Assembly: GCA_014799485.1 (NCBI GenBank)
Contig: JAAVHY010000020.1
Location: 1 to 48,379, forward strand
Direction of reading: 5' to 3'
DNA length: 48,379 bases
Origin: Clostridiales bacterium
GTDB lineage: Bacteria > Bacillota_A > Clostridia > Oscillospirales > Oscillospiraceae
Shown: positions 7,757 through 15,100 of the stretch, in pieces
Layout of the letters: each line of letters begins with the position of its first letter
How positions within the stretch are numbered: position 1 is the stretch's first letter
Position numbers and translations under genes: made by a program
Notes under the pieces: model-generated
Told to the model about the DNA's origin: nothing
The model's input: the letters and a program-made list of their open reading frames with translations, nothing else
The model's database searches: none

Positions 7757-8322
7757 TACAGGCCCTCCCAAGAGAAGCTCTCAGTCTCCAGCTCAAATTG
7801 AGACAAAAGCCTGGCGACCACCTGGCGGGTGCAGTCATCCACGGCCTGCGGATGCTGATAGTAACTGAGCATTGGAGGAACAATGACCGCGCCCATTTGA
7901 CTCAGCCCGTAGAGGTTGCGCAGGTGGATGGTGCTCATGGGACTCTCACGTGCAGCCAGCACCAGCTTTCGCCGTTCTTTCAGGCAGACGTCCGCCGCGC
8001 GAAGCAGCAGATTGTCCGAATAGCCGGAATAAATACCTGCCGCCGTTTTCATGCTGCATGGAACGACGATCATTCCCATGGTGCGGAAGCTGCCGCTGGC
8101 GATAGACGCGCCGATTTCATCGCACTGATGCAGCACCGAGACAAGAGACCGAAGATCCTCCCACGTCATCCCACACTCCTGCTGAAGCGTCAGTTCCGCG
8201 CCGCGGGTGAGCACAAGGTGGCTCTCTACCTCCGGATGGTAACGATGAAGCTGCCGAAGCAGCTCCACCGTAAGCGGCGCACCGCTGGCCCCGCTCATGC
8301 CGATAATCAGACATTCAGCCAT
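7756..8322 (-). CDS. ubiX: UbiX-family flavin prenyltransferase
   Basis: A 188-residue protein that attaches a dimethylallyl group to FMN, making the prenyl-FMN cofactor used by UbiD decarboxylases. The N-terminus shows the flavin-binding GMSGASGAP. Later come IVVPCSMKTAAGIYSGYSDN, LLLRAADVCLKERRKLVL, ARESPMSTIHLRNL and VIVPPMLSYY, all characteristic of the family. The length is normal. The ATG at 8322 overlaps the end of the UbiD gene by 8 bases (ATGGCTGA), and the gene overlaps the LpdD-like gene by one base, so the three are translationally coupled. It acts in the cytoplasm and should supply cofactor to the adjacent decarboxylase. Confidence 0.95.
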   Translation of the reverse strand: MAECLIIGMSGASGAPLTVELLRQLHRYHPEVESHLVLTRGAELTLQQECGMTWEDLRSLVSVLHQCDEIGASIASGSFRTMGMIVVPCSMKTAAGIYSGYSDNLLLRAADVCLKERRKLVLAARESPMSTIHLRNLYGLSQMGAVIVPPMLSYYQHPQAVDDCTRQVVARLLSQFELETESFSWEGL

Positions 8323-9793
8323 GGAGCCACCTCTCCGGGTCCAGCTCCAAAAAAGGAGCGCGGACAAAACGCTCCTTCAGCGCAAAGGGGACGGTGCAGT
8401 CAAAGATGGTCTTGGTACTGCAGCCCACGTCCCGGATAGAGGCGGTATAGGTGGGATCGCTGCTGGGATCCAGCGGATGGCACCGCACACCGGGAATTGT
8501 GATGATATCGGCGTCCCCCTGAAAGCGTGTGTTCATTGCCCAGAGAACGTCATTGGTATCAAAGATATCCACATCTTCATCCACCAGGATCACGTGTTTC
8601 AACTCAGGGAATGCGGAAAAAGCCAGCAGGGCCGCCTGCCTCTGTTTCCCCTCGTCGGTGTGTACGGTCTTTTTGCACTGGAGGATCGCCATGTATTTCC
8701 CGCCGCCTGAACGGTGGGCATAGCAGTTGAGCACCTTACCGGGGAGCGCCTTGTCGATTAGGTTTAAGATCGACGCCTCAGTGGGAATACCGGCCATGTT
8801 GACGTGTTCTTCACTGGGACCGATACAGGTCTGCATAATGGGGTGGTTCCGATGTGTCACGGCCTTCACCTTGATCAGCCAGCACTCGTGGGAGGCGCGA
8901 CCGTTGTAGCCGGGAAACTCCGGCATCGCAAATCCGGTGTGGGAATTCTGATCCTCAACCACATGATTACTTCCGGGCAGAATCTCGCCCTCTATGACAT
9001 ATTCTGCGTTGGCAATGGCATTTTCCTGAATCGAGACACAGGGACACAATTCCACGGGGTGCCGGCGAAGCGCCCCGGCAATGCTCAGTTCATTAAAGCC
9101 CAGCGGCGTCGTGGGCGGCTCAAAGCAGGACGTCACGCAGATGGCCGGGTCCACACCGATGGAGATGGAGATGGGCAGGCTCCAGCCAAGTTCCGTACAC
9201 CGCTCCGCCATGGCTCCGATGTGCCGGGACCCGGGCTGCAGAAAGATGGAAAGCTCATCCTTCCCCTGAATACACATCCGATGGATTGTCACATCCGAAA
9301 GACCGGTGTCCGGATGGGTGGCGTAACACATCCCAAGGGTGATATAAGGCCCAGCGTCCACCGGCGTATTGGTGGGCGCGGGAACCAGCCGGAACAGATC
9401 AAAATCCGGGTCTGAAGCCAGATGGACGACCTCCTGACAGGGGGCGGGCCGGTCAACCACCACAGGCGGGATCGGGTCGTTGGCGCACTTACGGACCAGA
9501 TGGCCCAATTCCTCCTTTTTACAGCCGAACAGATCAGCGACCCGCTCCCTGCTGGCCAGAAGGCCGATGACGACACCGGCGTCCGGGTGGCCTTTTACAT
9601 TGTGAAACAGCATGGCCGGGCCGTCCACAGTGGTCGGGCGCTTAACCGTCCCGCCCGCGCCCACATAGCGGTAAACGCCGGAAAGCTCGGCCTTTGGGTC
9701 TACCTCTACCCGGGTCTCCACCAACTGGCCGGGTTTCTCCCGAAGCGCGTCCAAGGCATCCCTCAGAGATAATATTTGTGTCCGATTTCTCAT
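8315..9793 (-). CDS. UbiD-family prFMN-dependent decarboxylase (LpdC-like)
   Basis: A 492-residue UbiD-family enzyme that removes, or adds, a carboxyl group on aromatic or conjugated acids using prenyl-FMN. Family landmarks are LSDVTIHRMCIQGKDEL, LQPGSRHIGAM, YVIEGEILPG, SHECWLIKV, PSEEHVNMAG, VILVDEDVDIFDTND and the C-terminal FDCTVPF. The length and its UbiX and LpdD-like partners resemble the gallate/hydroxybenzoate decarboxylase trio LpdB-LpdC-LpdD. The exact substrate cannot be read from the sequence. ATG at 9793 has a GGAGGAG site 5-7 nt upstream. It follows the amidohydrolase-fold gene by 23 bases in the same operon. Confidence 0.93.
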   Translation of the reverse strand: MRNRTQILSLRDALDALREKPGQLVETRVEVDPKAELSGVYRYVGAGGTVKRPTTVDGPAMLFHNVKGHPDAGVVIGLLASRERVADLFGCKKEELGHLVRKCANDPIPPVVVDRPAPCQEVVHLASDPDFDLFRLVPAPTNTPVDAGPYITLGMCYATHPDTGLSDVTIHRMCIQGKDELSIFLQPGSRHIGAMAERCTELGWSLPISISIGVDPAICVTSCFEPPTTPLGFNELSIAGALRRHPVELCPCVSIQENAIANAEYVIEGEILPGSNHVVEDQNSHTGFAMPEFPGYNGRASHECWLIKVKAVTHRNHPIMQTCIGPSEEHVNMAGIPTEASILNLIDKALPGKVLNCYAHRSGGGKYMAILQCKKTVHTDEGKQRQAALLAFSAFPELKHVILVDEDVDIFDTNDVLWAMNTRFQGDADIITIPGVRCHPLDPSSDPTYTASIRDVGCSTKTIFDCTVPFALKERFVRAPFLELDPERWLHG

Positions 9794-9816
9794 TTGTCTC
9801 CTCCGTCCGTACCGGG

Positions 9817-10836
9817 TTATGCGCCGTACAGCCTCCGCGCATTGCCGCCCAGAATCAGTTCCTTTTCTTCCTCGGATATATCAAGTGACCTGACATGGTC
9901 AGGGCCGCCGGTCATCCATACCTGTTTGACCGGATAAGAGGACCCATAGACGATATGATCTGCGCCCAGGATCTTGACGGACAGTTCCAGGGGCTCTTTC
10001 CCCCACGGCTGCGCATGGGACAACTCAAAGTAAATGTTTTCCGCCAGATATTTCTTAATGGCCTCGGTGTTTGTGTCGAACCGCCCGCCGCCGGAGTCCC
10101 GGGGCATCAGCATATCCTTGAAGGTAAAATATCCGCCCCCCAGCATGGAGTGGATTAGCTTCACATTAGGAAGCTCCGCGAACATCCCGGAAAACAACTC
10201 CCGTCCGATGGCCGTGATCTGGTCCTGGCATCTGCCAAAGCTCCGGCGGAGATTGTTGTACTCCACGATGGAAGCGCAGTCCACCGGGACCGGCGTGTGA
10301 TGGACGTAAACGGGGATCCCCAGGGTGTTGACATGCCGGAACATGGGTCGGAACATGGGGTCGTCCAGATAGTGGTTCCCGTAATGGGCGGACATCTGAA
10401 CGCCGCGCATCCCCAACTCGTTGACACAGCGGTCCAGCTCCGCAAGGCTGGCCGCGTCCCCATAGGGCGGGACAACCGCCAGGGCCTCCATCCTCCCACC
10501 GCTCTCCCTGGCGTGCTTTGCGGCCGCGTCGTTAAAAAGGCGGCACAGCTCCAGGCTCAACCATTCCTGACAGCCAGGGAGCTTCAGGATCGCCTTGTCC
10601 ACGCCAGCGGCGTCCATATCGGCAAGCTGCCGCTTCATGGCGTAGTCGTTCTGAAAGTAGTCCAGATTAGGACAGCCCAGCGGCTTTTCAATGCGAAAAG
10701 CCCAGCCGTTTTCCGTCTCCTCCGCAAAGGCGCGGACACCGTATTCTCTGGGGACGCAGCGCAGAAAAGCCTCCCGCACATCCGGGTCTGTAAAAAGCTC
10801 CTCCGGGAGCCAGTAGACATTGGCGTCAATGACCAT
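9817..10836 (-). CDS. Amidohydrolase-2 (ACMSD-type) fold protein without the usual metal ligands
   Basis: A 339-residue TIM-barrel protein of the amidohydrolase-2 group, which includes ACMSD and gamma-resorcylate decarboxylase. Recognisable parts are the ADMDAAGVDKAILKLPG segment, LGMRGVQMSAHYGNHYLDD, IPVYVHHTP, VKLIHSMLGGG and DHIVYGSSYPV, then LDISEEEKELILGGNARRLY. The N-terminal metal motif, normally HxH or ExH, is VIDANVYW here. The aspartate of the usual GSDYP is serine (GSSYP). Two histidines remain (VHHTP, IHSM). The protein may be metal-free, bind metal differently, or serve as a partner of the decarboxylase. ATG at 10836 has AGGAGG and overlaps the preceding gene by 11 bases. Confidence 0.8.
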   Translation of the reverse strand: MVIDANVYWLPEELFTDPDVREAFLRCVPREYGVRAFAEETENGWAFRIEKPLGCPNLDYFQNDYAMKRQLADMDAAGVDKAILKLPGCQEWLSLELCRLFNDAAAKHARESGGRMEALAVVPPYGDAASLAELDRCVNELGMRGVQMSAHYGNHYLDDPMFRPMFRHVNTLGIPVYVHHTPVPVDCASIVEYNNLRRSFGRCQDQITAIGRELFSGMFAELPNVKLIHSMLGGGYFTFKDMLMPRDSGGGRFDTNTEAIKKYLAENIYFELSHAQPWGKEPLELSVKILGADHIVYGSSYPVKQVWMTGGPDHVRSLDISEEEKELILGGNARRLYGA

Positions 10837-12106
10837 CTTGATTTCCCTCCTGTATCACATTTGTTATCGCACCGATCAGCGCTTCCGCAGCCCCGGGCAT
10901 CAGGTTGGAGCCCTGTGCCTCGTAAGTGCCCCGTTGAAAAGCGTCCCGCTCGGGCAGGCACTTCATCTCTCCGTTTGTCAGCGTCATCAGGATGGTCCGC
11001 TGGTCTCCGCAGGCAGTCAACAGCAGCCGCCCCGCTTCCGCTGTCAGCTCCGGGCGCACCATGACAAATACGGTCCCGCCCAGGCGGAAAACGTCCGCCG
11101 TCAGTTCCGTATCGCCCTCAGGCGTGTGCGTCAGCTCCTTCATGAGCCTGCGCGGACCGCCTTTCCGGCGGGGCCAGCGCAAAGAGCAGCGGGCCCATTT
11201 GCCATCGGAGATCTCCTCATCGCAGGCAATCTGCTCCACGATCTTTTTCGCGTCCTCACACATTTGGGCGCCCTGACGCTCGGCATAGGCAAAGCCCTGC
11301 TCAGGCCCTTCGTCAATCTCCCGAACCTCTCCCTGAGCAGTGACCTCCTGCTTTAAAGCGGACTCTCTCGGGATCTGATTGCCGCCGGCGCTTACCGAAT
11401 AAATCACCGGCACACCGTAGTCATCCTCCATTTGTTCGCAGAACGCTCCCGCGACTTCGGAGGAGATCAGGCGCTTGTTTTGCTTGCGGCCCGCATTGTC
11501 GATCGCCGCGGGTTTCATGCCAAAGCTGACAAAAATGCCTTTAAGCTTTCCGGCAGTGTCGTTGACCCGCAGTACAGTCATGGTATGGTTGGAATAGCCG
11601 CTGTCATTGGCGCCAAGCCACCAGCCAAAGGGAGTCTGCACATCACAGTTCACATTTACATCGCACTCGCCGCTTCCCCAGCTCAAAACCGCGTTGGAAA
11701 GGTCCTGCTTCGTCTGGGCAATGGCCTCCTCTACCGCGCGGTCTGTCACACGGTGGTAAATTTCCCGTTTGCGCAGATCCTCCGCGGTAGGTTCCGGACG
11801 CAGATGAGGCGGGCCCATGGGTCCGGGCTCGTGAGGTGTCGTGAAGGCGTGGGTCATCTGTACCACCACCTGCTCCACCGGGATGCCAAAAGCGCTGCTG
11901 ATCTTCTCGCGCCAGCCTTGAATGGAGGTACGGGGGATGATCACCAACTCCGCTTCCAGCAGCGCAAACGCCGTATCTTCCAGCCGCAAAAGCATAAGCC
12001 GCATATGCGGATTGTCATGCACACCGCAAAAGCCCTCTACCGGGAACAGCTCCTCCGGGAAACAGATCGTGCCTTTGCCAAAACCTGCTTTGATCGCTGT
12101 CGTCAT
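10826..12106 (-). CDS. Neutral/alkaline ceramidase-like hydrolase
   Basis: A 426-residue protein resembling the N-terminal domain of neutral/alkaline non-lysosomal ceramidases. It has the typical block LEAELVIIPRTSIQGWREKI, then GIPVEQVVVQMTHAFTTPHE, where the family has a TH-x-H zinc motif. There is also a VIYSVSAGGNQIPRE segment. It has no signal peptide and is shorter than true ceramidases (about 650 residues), so it is likely a cytoplasmic metal-dependent amide or ester hydrolase of the bacterial single-domain type. The substrate is unknown. The start at 12106 has AAGGAGGG, 12 bases after the Fe-S subunit gene. Its place between the redox subunits and the decarboxylase suggests it acts on the pathway intermediate. 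Confidence 0.6.
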   Translation of the reverse strand: MTTAIKAGFGKGTICFPEELFPVEGFCGVHDNPHMRLMLLRLEDTAFALLEAELVIIPRTSIQGWREKISSAFGIPVEQVVVQMTHAFTTPHEPGPMGPPHLRPEPTAEDLRKREIYHRVTDRAVEEAIAQTKQDLSNAVLSWGSGECDVNVNCDVQTPFGWWLGANDSGYSNHTMTVLRVNDTAGKLKGIFVSFGMKPAAIDNAGRKQNKRLISSEVAGAFCEQMEDDYGVPVIYSVSAGGNQIPRESALKQEVTAQGEVREIDEGPEQGFAYAERQGAQMCEDAKKIVEQIACDEEISDGKWARCSLRWPRRKGGPRRLMKELTHTPEGDTELTADVFRLGGTVFVMVRPELTAEAGRLLLTACGDQRTILMTLTNGEMKCLPERDAFQRGTYEAQGSNLMPGAAEALIGAITNVIQEGNQDGH

Positions 12107-12118
12107 AGGTGACCCTCC

Positions 12119-13333
12119 TTATTTTGGGTTTCCTTGGGCGCGGAACTGTCCACCACCCTGTCGGCACCCACCGGGGCAGGCCCATCGCGGTTCAAGACCA
12201 TCCCGCAGTGCAGCCGCATGGAACAGGCGCACTGGCTGCGCATCTGGCGTGGTTTTCCACACATACAGCGCAGTGAATTTGCTGACGCAGGCCCGCTGAA
12301 TCCATTGGAACATCTCGGTTGTCGTCAATACGGCATCGCACCGGTGGGACCGTTTCGCGGCAGTACAGCCGGAAATATATACAATAAACAGTTCTTCCCT
12401 TGGTACATCCGGGAAATATTCCAAAACCTTTTTGTAAAAAATGGTCTCCGGTTCCCTTGTGTGGGCCACGTCCCGGAGCATATGCGCCGGGCAGCAGGTG
12501 CCCGGACTATCCAGCTCGACCAGGGCTGTTTCACGCAGCCCGGTCAGGTCGAACACCTCATAGGCCCCCGCCTTTTTACAAACGGCGGTCAATCGGTCAA
12601 AATCGTTGTGATCCGCCTGCGCCCCAAAGAATCTGCCGATATTGTGCGCCGTCTCCGGCATAATCCCGAGGACGATTTTCTTCTTATTGTTCCGCGCTCT
12701 CCACAGCAGGTCGGTATCGTCCTTCACGAACAGCGCCCCGGTGGGACAGCTTCGCACACACTGGCCGCAGCCCGTGCAATCGCTGTCTGCGATGGAGACT
12801 ACCGCGCCAACCTTCGTCCCCGCGGCCCGGTTCATAGGGCCGATGACGTCCAGCCCCTGCCTTTGGCAGGCGGCCACACACCTCCGGCACAGAACGCACT
12901 TGGAGGGGTCCCGGACGATACACTCTCCGCTCTCGTCGGCGTTGCGGGGGTGGTAGACCTGGCTGTAGGGTCGGTCATCCACACCATACCGCCGCAAGAG
13001 TGCGTGAAGCTCACAGAAGGTGTAGTTGGGACAGTATTCGCAGTCCATGCGATGGTTCCGGCACAGCAGATCCAGCGTCCGTTTCCGGGAATCCACTGCC
13101 TTCTCACTCTCTGTCTGAATTACCATACCCTCCCTTGCAGGGGTAGCGCAGGCGGGGGTCAGCCGGGGCATACCCTCCACTTCCACCACACACATCCGGC
13201 AGGCGGCGGGACGGTTCAGGTCTTTTAAGTAACACAGGGTGGGAATGGAGATACCGGCGTTCCGCGCCGTCTCCAGAATGGTGTCGCCTTCCCGGAAGGT
13301 TACAGCCTGACCATTAATATTACACACAGGCAC
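12119..13333 (-). CDS. NuoG/HydA-like Fe-S subunit with a degenerate [FeFe]-hydrogenase domain
   Basis: A 404-residue redox subunit. It has an N-terminal plant-type 2Fe-2S ferredoxin domain (C in IPTLCYLKDL, then AACRMCVVEVEG), then the NuoG-type His-Cys cluster region (RNHRMDCEYCPN ... FCELHAL). Two 4Fe-4S motifs follow (CVLCRRCVAACQ and CTGCGQCVRSCP). The C-terminus retains relics of the H-cluster motifs: GTCCPAH for L1, ISGCTAAKRS for L2 and WACPGGCRQGGGQ for L3. L2 and L3 are only about 60 residues apart instead of about 145, so the part with the GATGGVMEAA-type motif is missing. I take GTG 13333 as start (GGAGG 9 nt upstream). It overlaps the NuoF-like gene by 14 bases and probably relays electrons rather than making H2. 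Confidence 0.8.
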   Translation of the reverse strand: MPVCNINGQAVTFREGDTILETARNAGISIPTLCYLKDLNRPAACRMCVVEVEGMPRLTPACATPAREGMVIQTESEKAVDSRKRTLDLLCRNHRMDCEYCPNYTFCELHALLRRYGVDDRPYSQVYHPRNADESGECIVRDPSKCVLCRRCVAACQRQGLDVIGPMNRAAGTKVGAVVSIADSDCTGCGQCVRSCPTGALFVKDDTDLLWRARNNKKKIVLGIMPETAHNIGRFFGAQADHNDFDRLTAVCKKAGAYEVFDLTGLRETALVELDSPGTCCPAHMLRDVAHTREPETIFYKKVLEYFPDVPREELFIVYISGCTAAKRSHRCDAVLTTTEMFQWIQRACVSKFTALYVWKTTPDAQPVRLFHAAALRDGLEPRWACPGGCRQGGGQFRAQGNPK

Positions 13334-14747
13334 AGGGCTCCACCTCCTTGCACAAGGTCTCAAAGTCCGCCGGGAAGGCCCGCCGGGCGGTGACAAATGC
13401 CGTGGGGGCCGCCTGGCCTAAGGCGCACCGGGCGCTTTGGCCAATGTAGGCCGCCATCTCGTCCAATTCCGCCAGCACTTCCGGTTCGGCGGCGCCAGCG
13501 ATCAGCTCGTCCAGCAACTCCGTCATACGTTCCAGCCCAAAACGGCAGGGGGCACACATCCCGCAGCTTTGACCCGCCAGAAATGAGATGCTCTCCCGGC
13601 ACAGCGCCGCCGCTGATTGCGTTTTATCAAAACAATGGATGCTGGCGGTGCCCAGGGCCAGACCCTTTTGACGGCAGCCAGCATAATCCAGCACCGTGTC
13701 CAGCGCACCAGGCCCCGCAAAGCCGCCGGTGGCCCCGCCGCCCAGTTGGATGCCCTTGAGGTCTTTGCCGGGAGCGATGCCCCCCGCCGCGTCAATGGCC
13801 TCCTGCAGGGTCACGCCCTGGGGCAGCTCATAGACGCCGGGATCAGCCACACACCCGGAAAGCGTATATAATTTGGTATTGACGGCGTTTTCGTCGGACA
13901 GGACCAGGGCGGTGACGGCGGCGAAGCTCTCCGCGTTGTTGACGATGGTAGGCTTGCCGTGCAAACCGCACACACCGGGGTAGGGAGGCTTTAGCCTCGG
14001 CTCGGAGCGTTCGCCTTCCAACGCCTGGAGCAATCCAGTCTCCTCGCCGCTGACATAGGCTCCGCCGCCCAGAACAGCAGTCAAGTGGAACCGTTTCCCG
14101 GAGCCAAGGACGTCATCTCCCAGCACGCCCTTTTCGTATGCCGACTCAACGGCCCGTTTGACGCACCGGTAAGCATTTTCATACTCCGCCCGGACATAGA
14201 GAAAACCTGCCTCAATGCCTGTAGCCAGAGCGCACAGCGCCATCCCGGCGATGACGGCAGAGGGGGCGTGGGTCAGCAGGGCAGCGTCCTTGTAGGTGTA
14301 CCCCTCTCCCTCACTGCCGTTGCAGACCATGTACTTTTCCTCCGCCTGGGTATCGGCGGTCAGCTTCCACTTGGCTGCCACCGGGAATCCGGAACCGCTG
14401 CGGCCCAATATGCCGCCTTGTTCCAAAAGGGCGAGGATGTCCAGGTGTTCGTCAACGGTCCGGCGGACGGCCCTGTACTCCGGGTCGCCTGCCAGCATAG
14501 GCCCACTATGAGGGGCGGCGAACAGATCTTCCTCTACCGCACCGTCGTCCATCCCGTTGAAGACGGAGAAGAAGGTAGCCACTCCCGCTGCCCGGGACAG
14601 GGGTAAACGCAGGGCTTCCGCGATCTCCTTTTGCCGCTCCAGCTCAACGTCGCCAAACCGCCGTTTTGCCTCGTGGAGGACAGCCAGCAGGGATGCACCC
14701 TGCTCCGAGCACTCCCGGAGAAATTCAAGCCATTGCTGCTCCATCAT
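13320..14747 (-). CDS. NuoF/HydB-like NAD(P)H-oxidising flavoprotein with a NuoE stub
   Basis: A 475-residue subunit that should oxidise NADH or NADPH through FMN. Residues 1-65 match only the helical start of a NuoE subunit (helices ending LPLSRAAGVATFFSVF). The 2Fe-2S thioredoxin-like part of NuoE, with its four cysteines, is missing. The NuoF part has the nucleotide/FMN motifs ILGRSGSGFPVAAKW, YMVCNGSEGEGYTYKD and GGGAYVSGEETGLLQALEGE, the KPTIVNNAESFA block, and a C-terminal 4Fe-4S site (SCGMCAPCRFG ... ARCALGQ). ATG 14747 or the adjacent ATG 14744, with AGGAGG, overlaps the ferredoxin stop. It forms an electron-input module with the ferredoxin and the NuoG/HydA-like subunit. Confidence 0.88.
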   Translation of the reverse strand: MMEQQWLEFLRECSEQGASLLAVLHEAKRRFGDVELERQKEIAEALRLPLSRAAGVATFFSVFNGMDDGAVEEDLFAAPHSGPMLAGDPEYRAVRRTVDEHLDILALLEQGGILGRSGSGFPVAAKWKLTADTQAEEKYMVCNGSEGEGYTYKDAALLTHAPSAVIAGMALCALATGIEAGFLYVRAEYENAYRCVKRAVESAYEKGVLGDDVLGSGKRFHLTAVLGGGAYVSGEETGLLQALEGERSEPRLKPPYPGVCGLHGKPTIVNNAESFAAVTALVLSDENAVNTKLYTLSGCVADPGVYELPQGVTLQEAIDAAGGIAPGKDLKGIQLGGGATGGFAGPGALDTVLDYAGCRQKGLALGTASIHCFDKTQSAAALCRESISFLAGQSCGMCAPCRFGLERMTELLDELIAGAAEPEVLAELDEMAAYIGQSARCALGQAAPTAFVTARRAFPADFETLCKEVEPCACV

Positions 14748-15100
14748 CGGTTATCCTCCTTTCTCCAGCCATAGGGCGGCAGGAAGTAGCTTTTTTCGGG
14801 AGCCTCTTTTTCCCCAAGACGGAAGACCTCGCCGGTCTCTTTCCGCTTGAAGAAGATGCGCTGGTTGATGGGCAGGTTCATCTCCAGCGCCCCGGTACGG
14901 CACACCTCCACGCAGCAACCGCAGTACCAGCACTCGTCCGGGTAAGCCACCACCGGAGGCTGGCCGGGAACGTGATTGGGGAGAATGGTTTGCATCCGGC
15001 AGATGTTGGCGCAGGCGTTGCAGCCCACGCACACATCGGCGTGGATGGTCACCGCCCGGGTGGGGCCGGTGGGGTTTGGAAATACAAACGTGTCAGCCAT
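14744..15100 (-). CDS. 8Fe ferredoxin subunit (AprB-like)
   Basis: A 118-residue protein with two 4Fe-4S motifs, CVGCNACANICRM and CWYCGCCVEVCRTG, followed by a charged tail ending in YFLPPYGWRKE. The tail is longer than in plain ferredoxins, and the arrangement beside an AprA-like flavoprotein resembles the beta subunit of adenylylsulfate reductases and related reductases. It should pass electrons from the NuoF/NuoG-like module to the flavoprotein. ATG 15100 has GGAGG upstream and overlaps the flavoprotein stop by 8 bases (ATGGCTGA). The downstream overlap with the NuoF-like gene is 4 bases. The tight coupling implies a fixed subunit ratio. Confidence 0.88.
   Translation of the reverse strand: MADTFVFPNPTGPTRAVTIHADVCVGCNACANICRMQTILPNHVPGQPPVVAYPDECWYCGCCVEVCRTGALEMNLPINQRIFFKRKETGEVFRLGEKEAPEKSYFLPPYGWRKEDNR

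Noticed and set aside
8315..9793. Naming the UbiD gene as a gallate decarboxylase (lpdC)
   Set aside because: The gene neighbourhood is like the LpdB-LpdC-LpdD trio, but UbiD substrates cannot be assigned by motif alone and the surrounding redox genes are not part of that known system.
12119..13333. Active [FeFe] hydrogenase
   Set aside because: The region between the second and third H-cluster motifs is too short and the flanking residues are changed, so hydrogen production should not be claimed.
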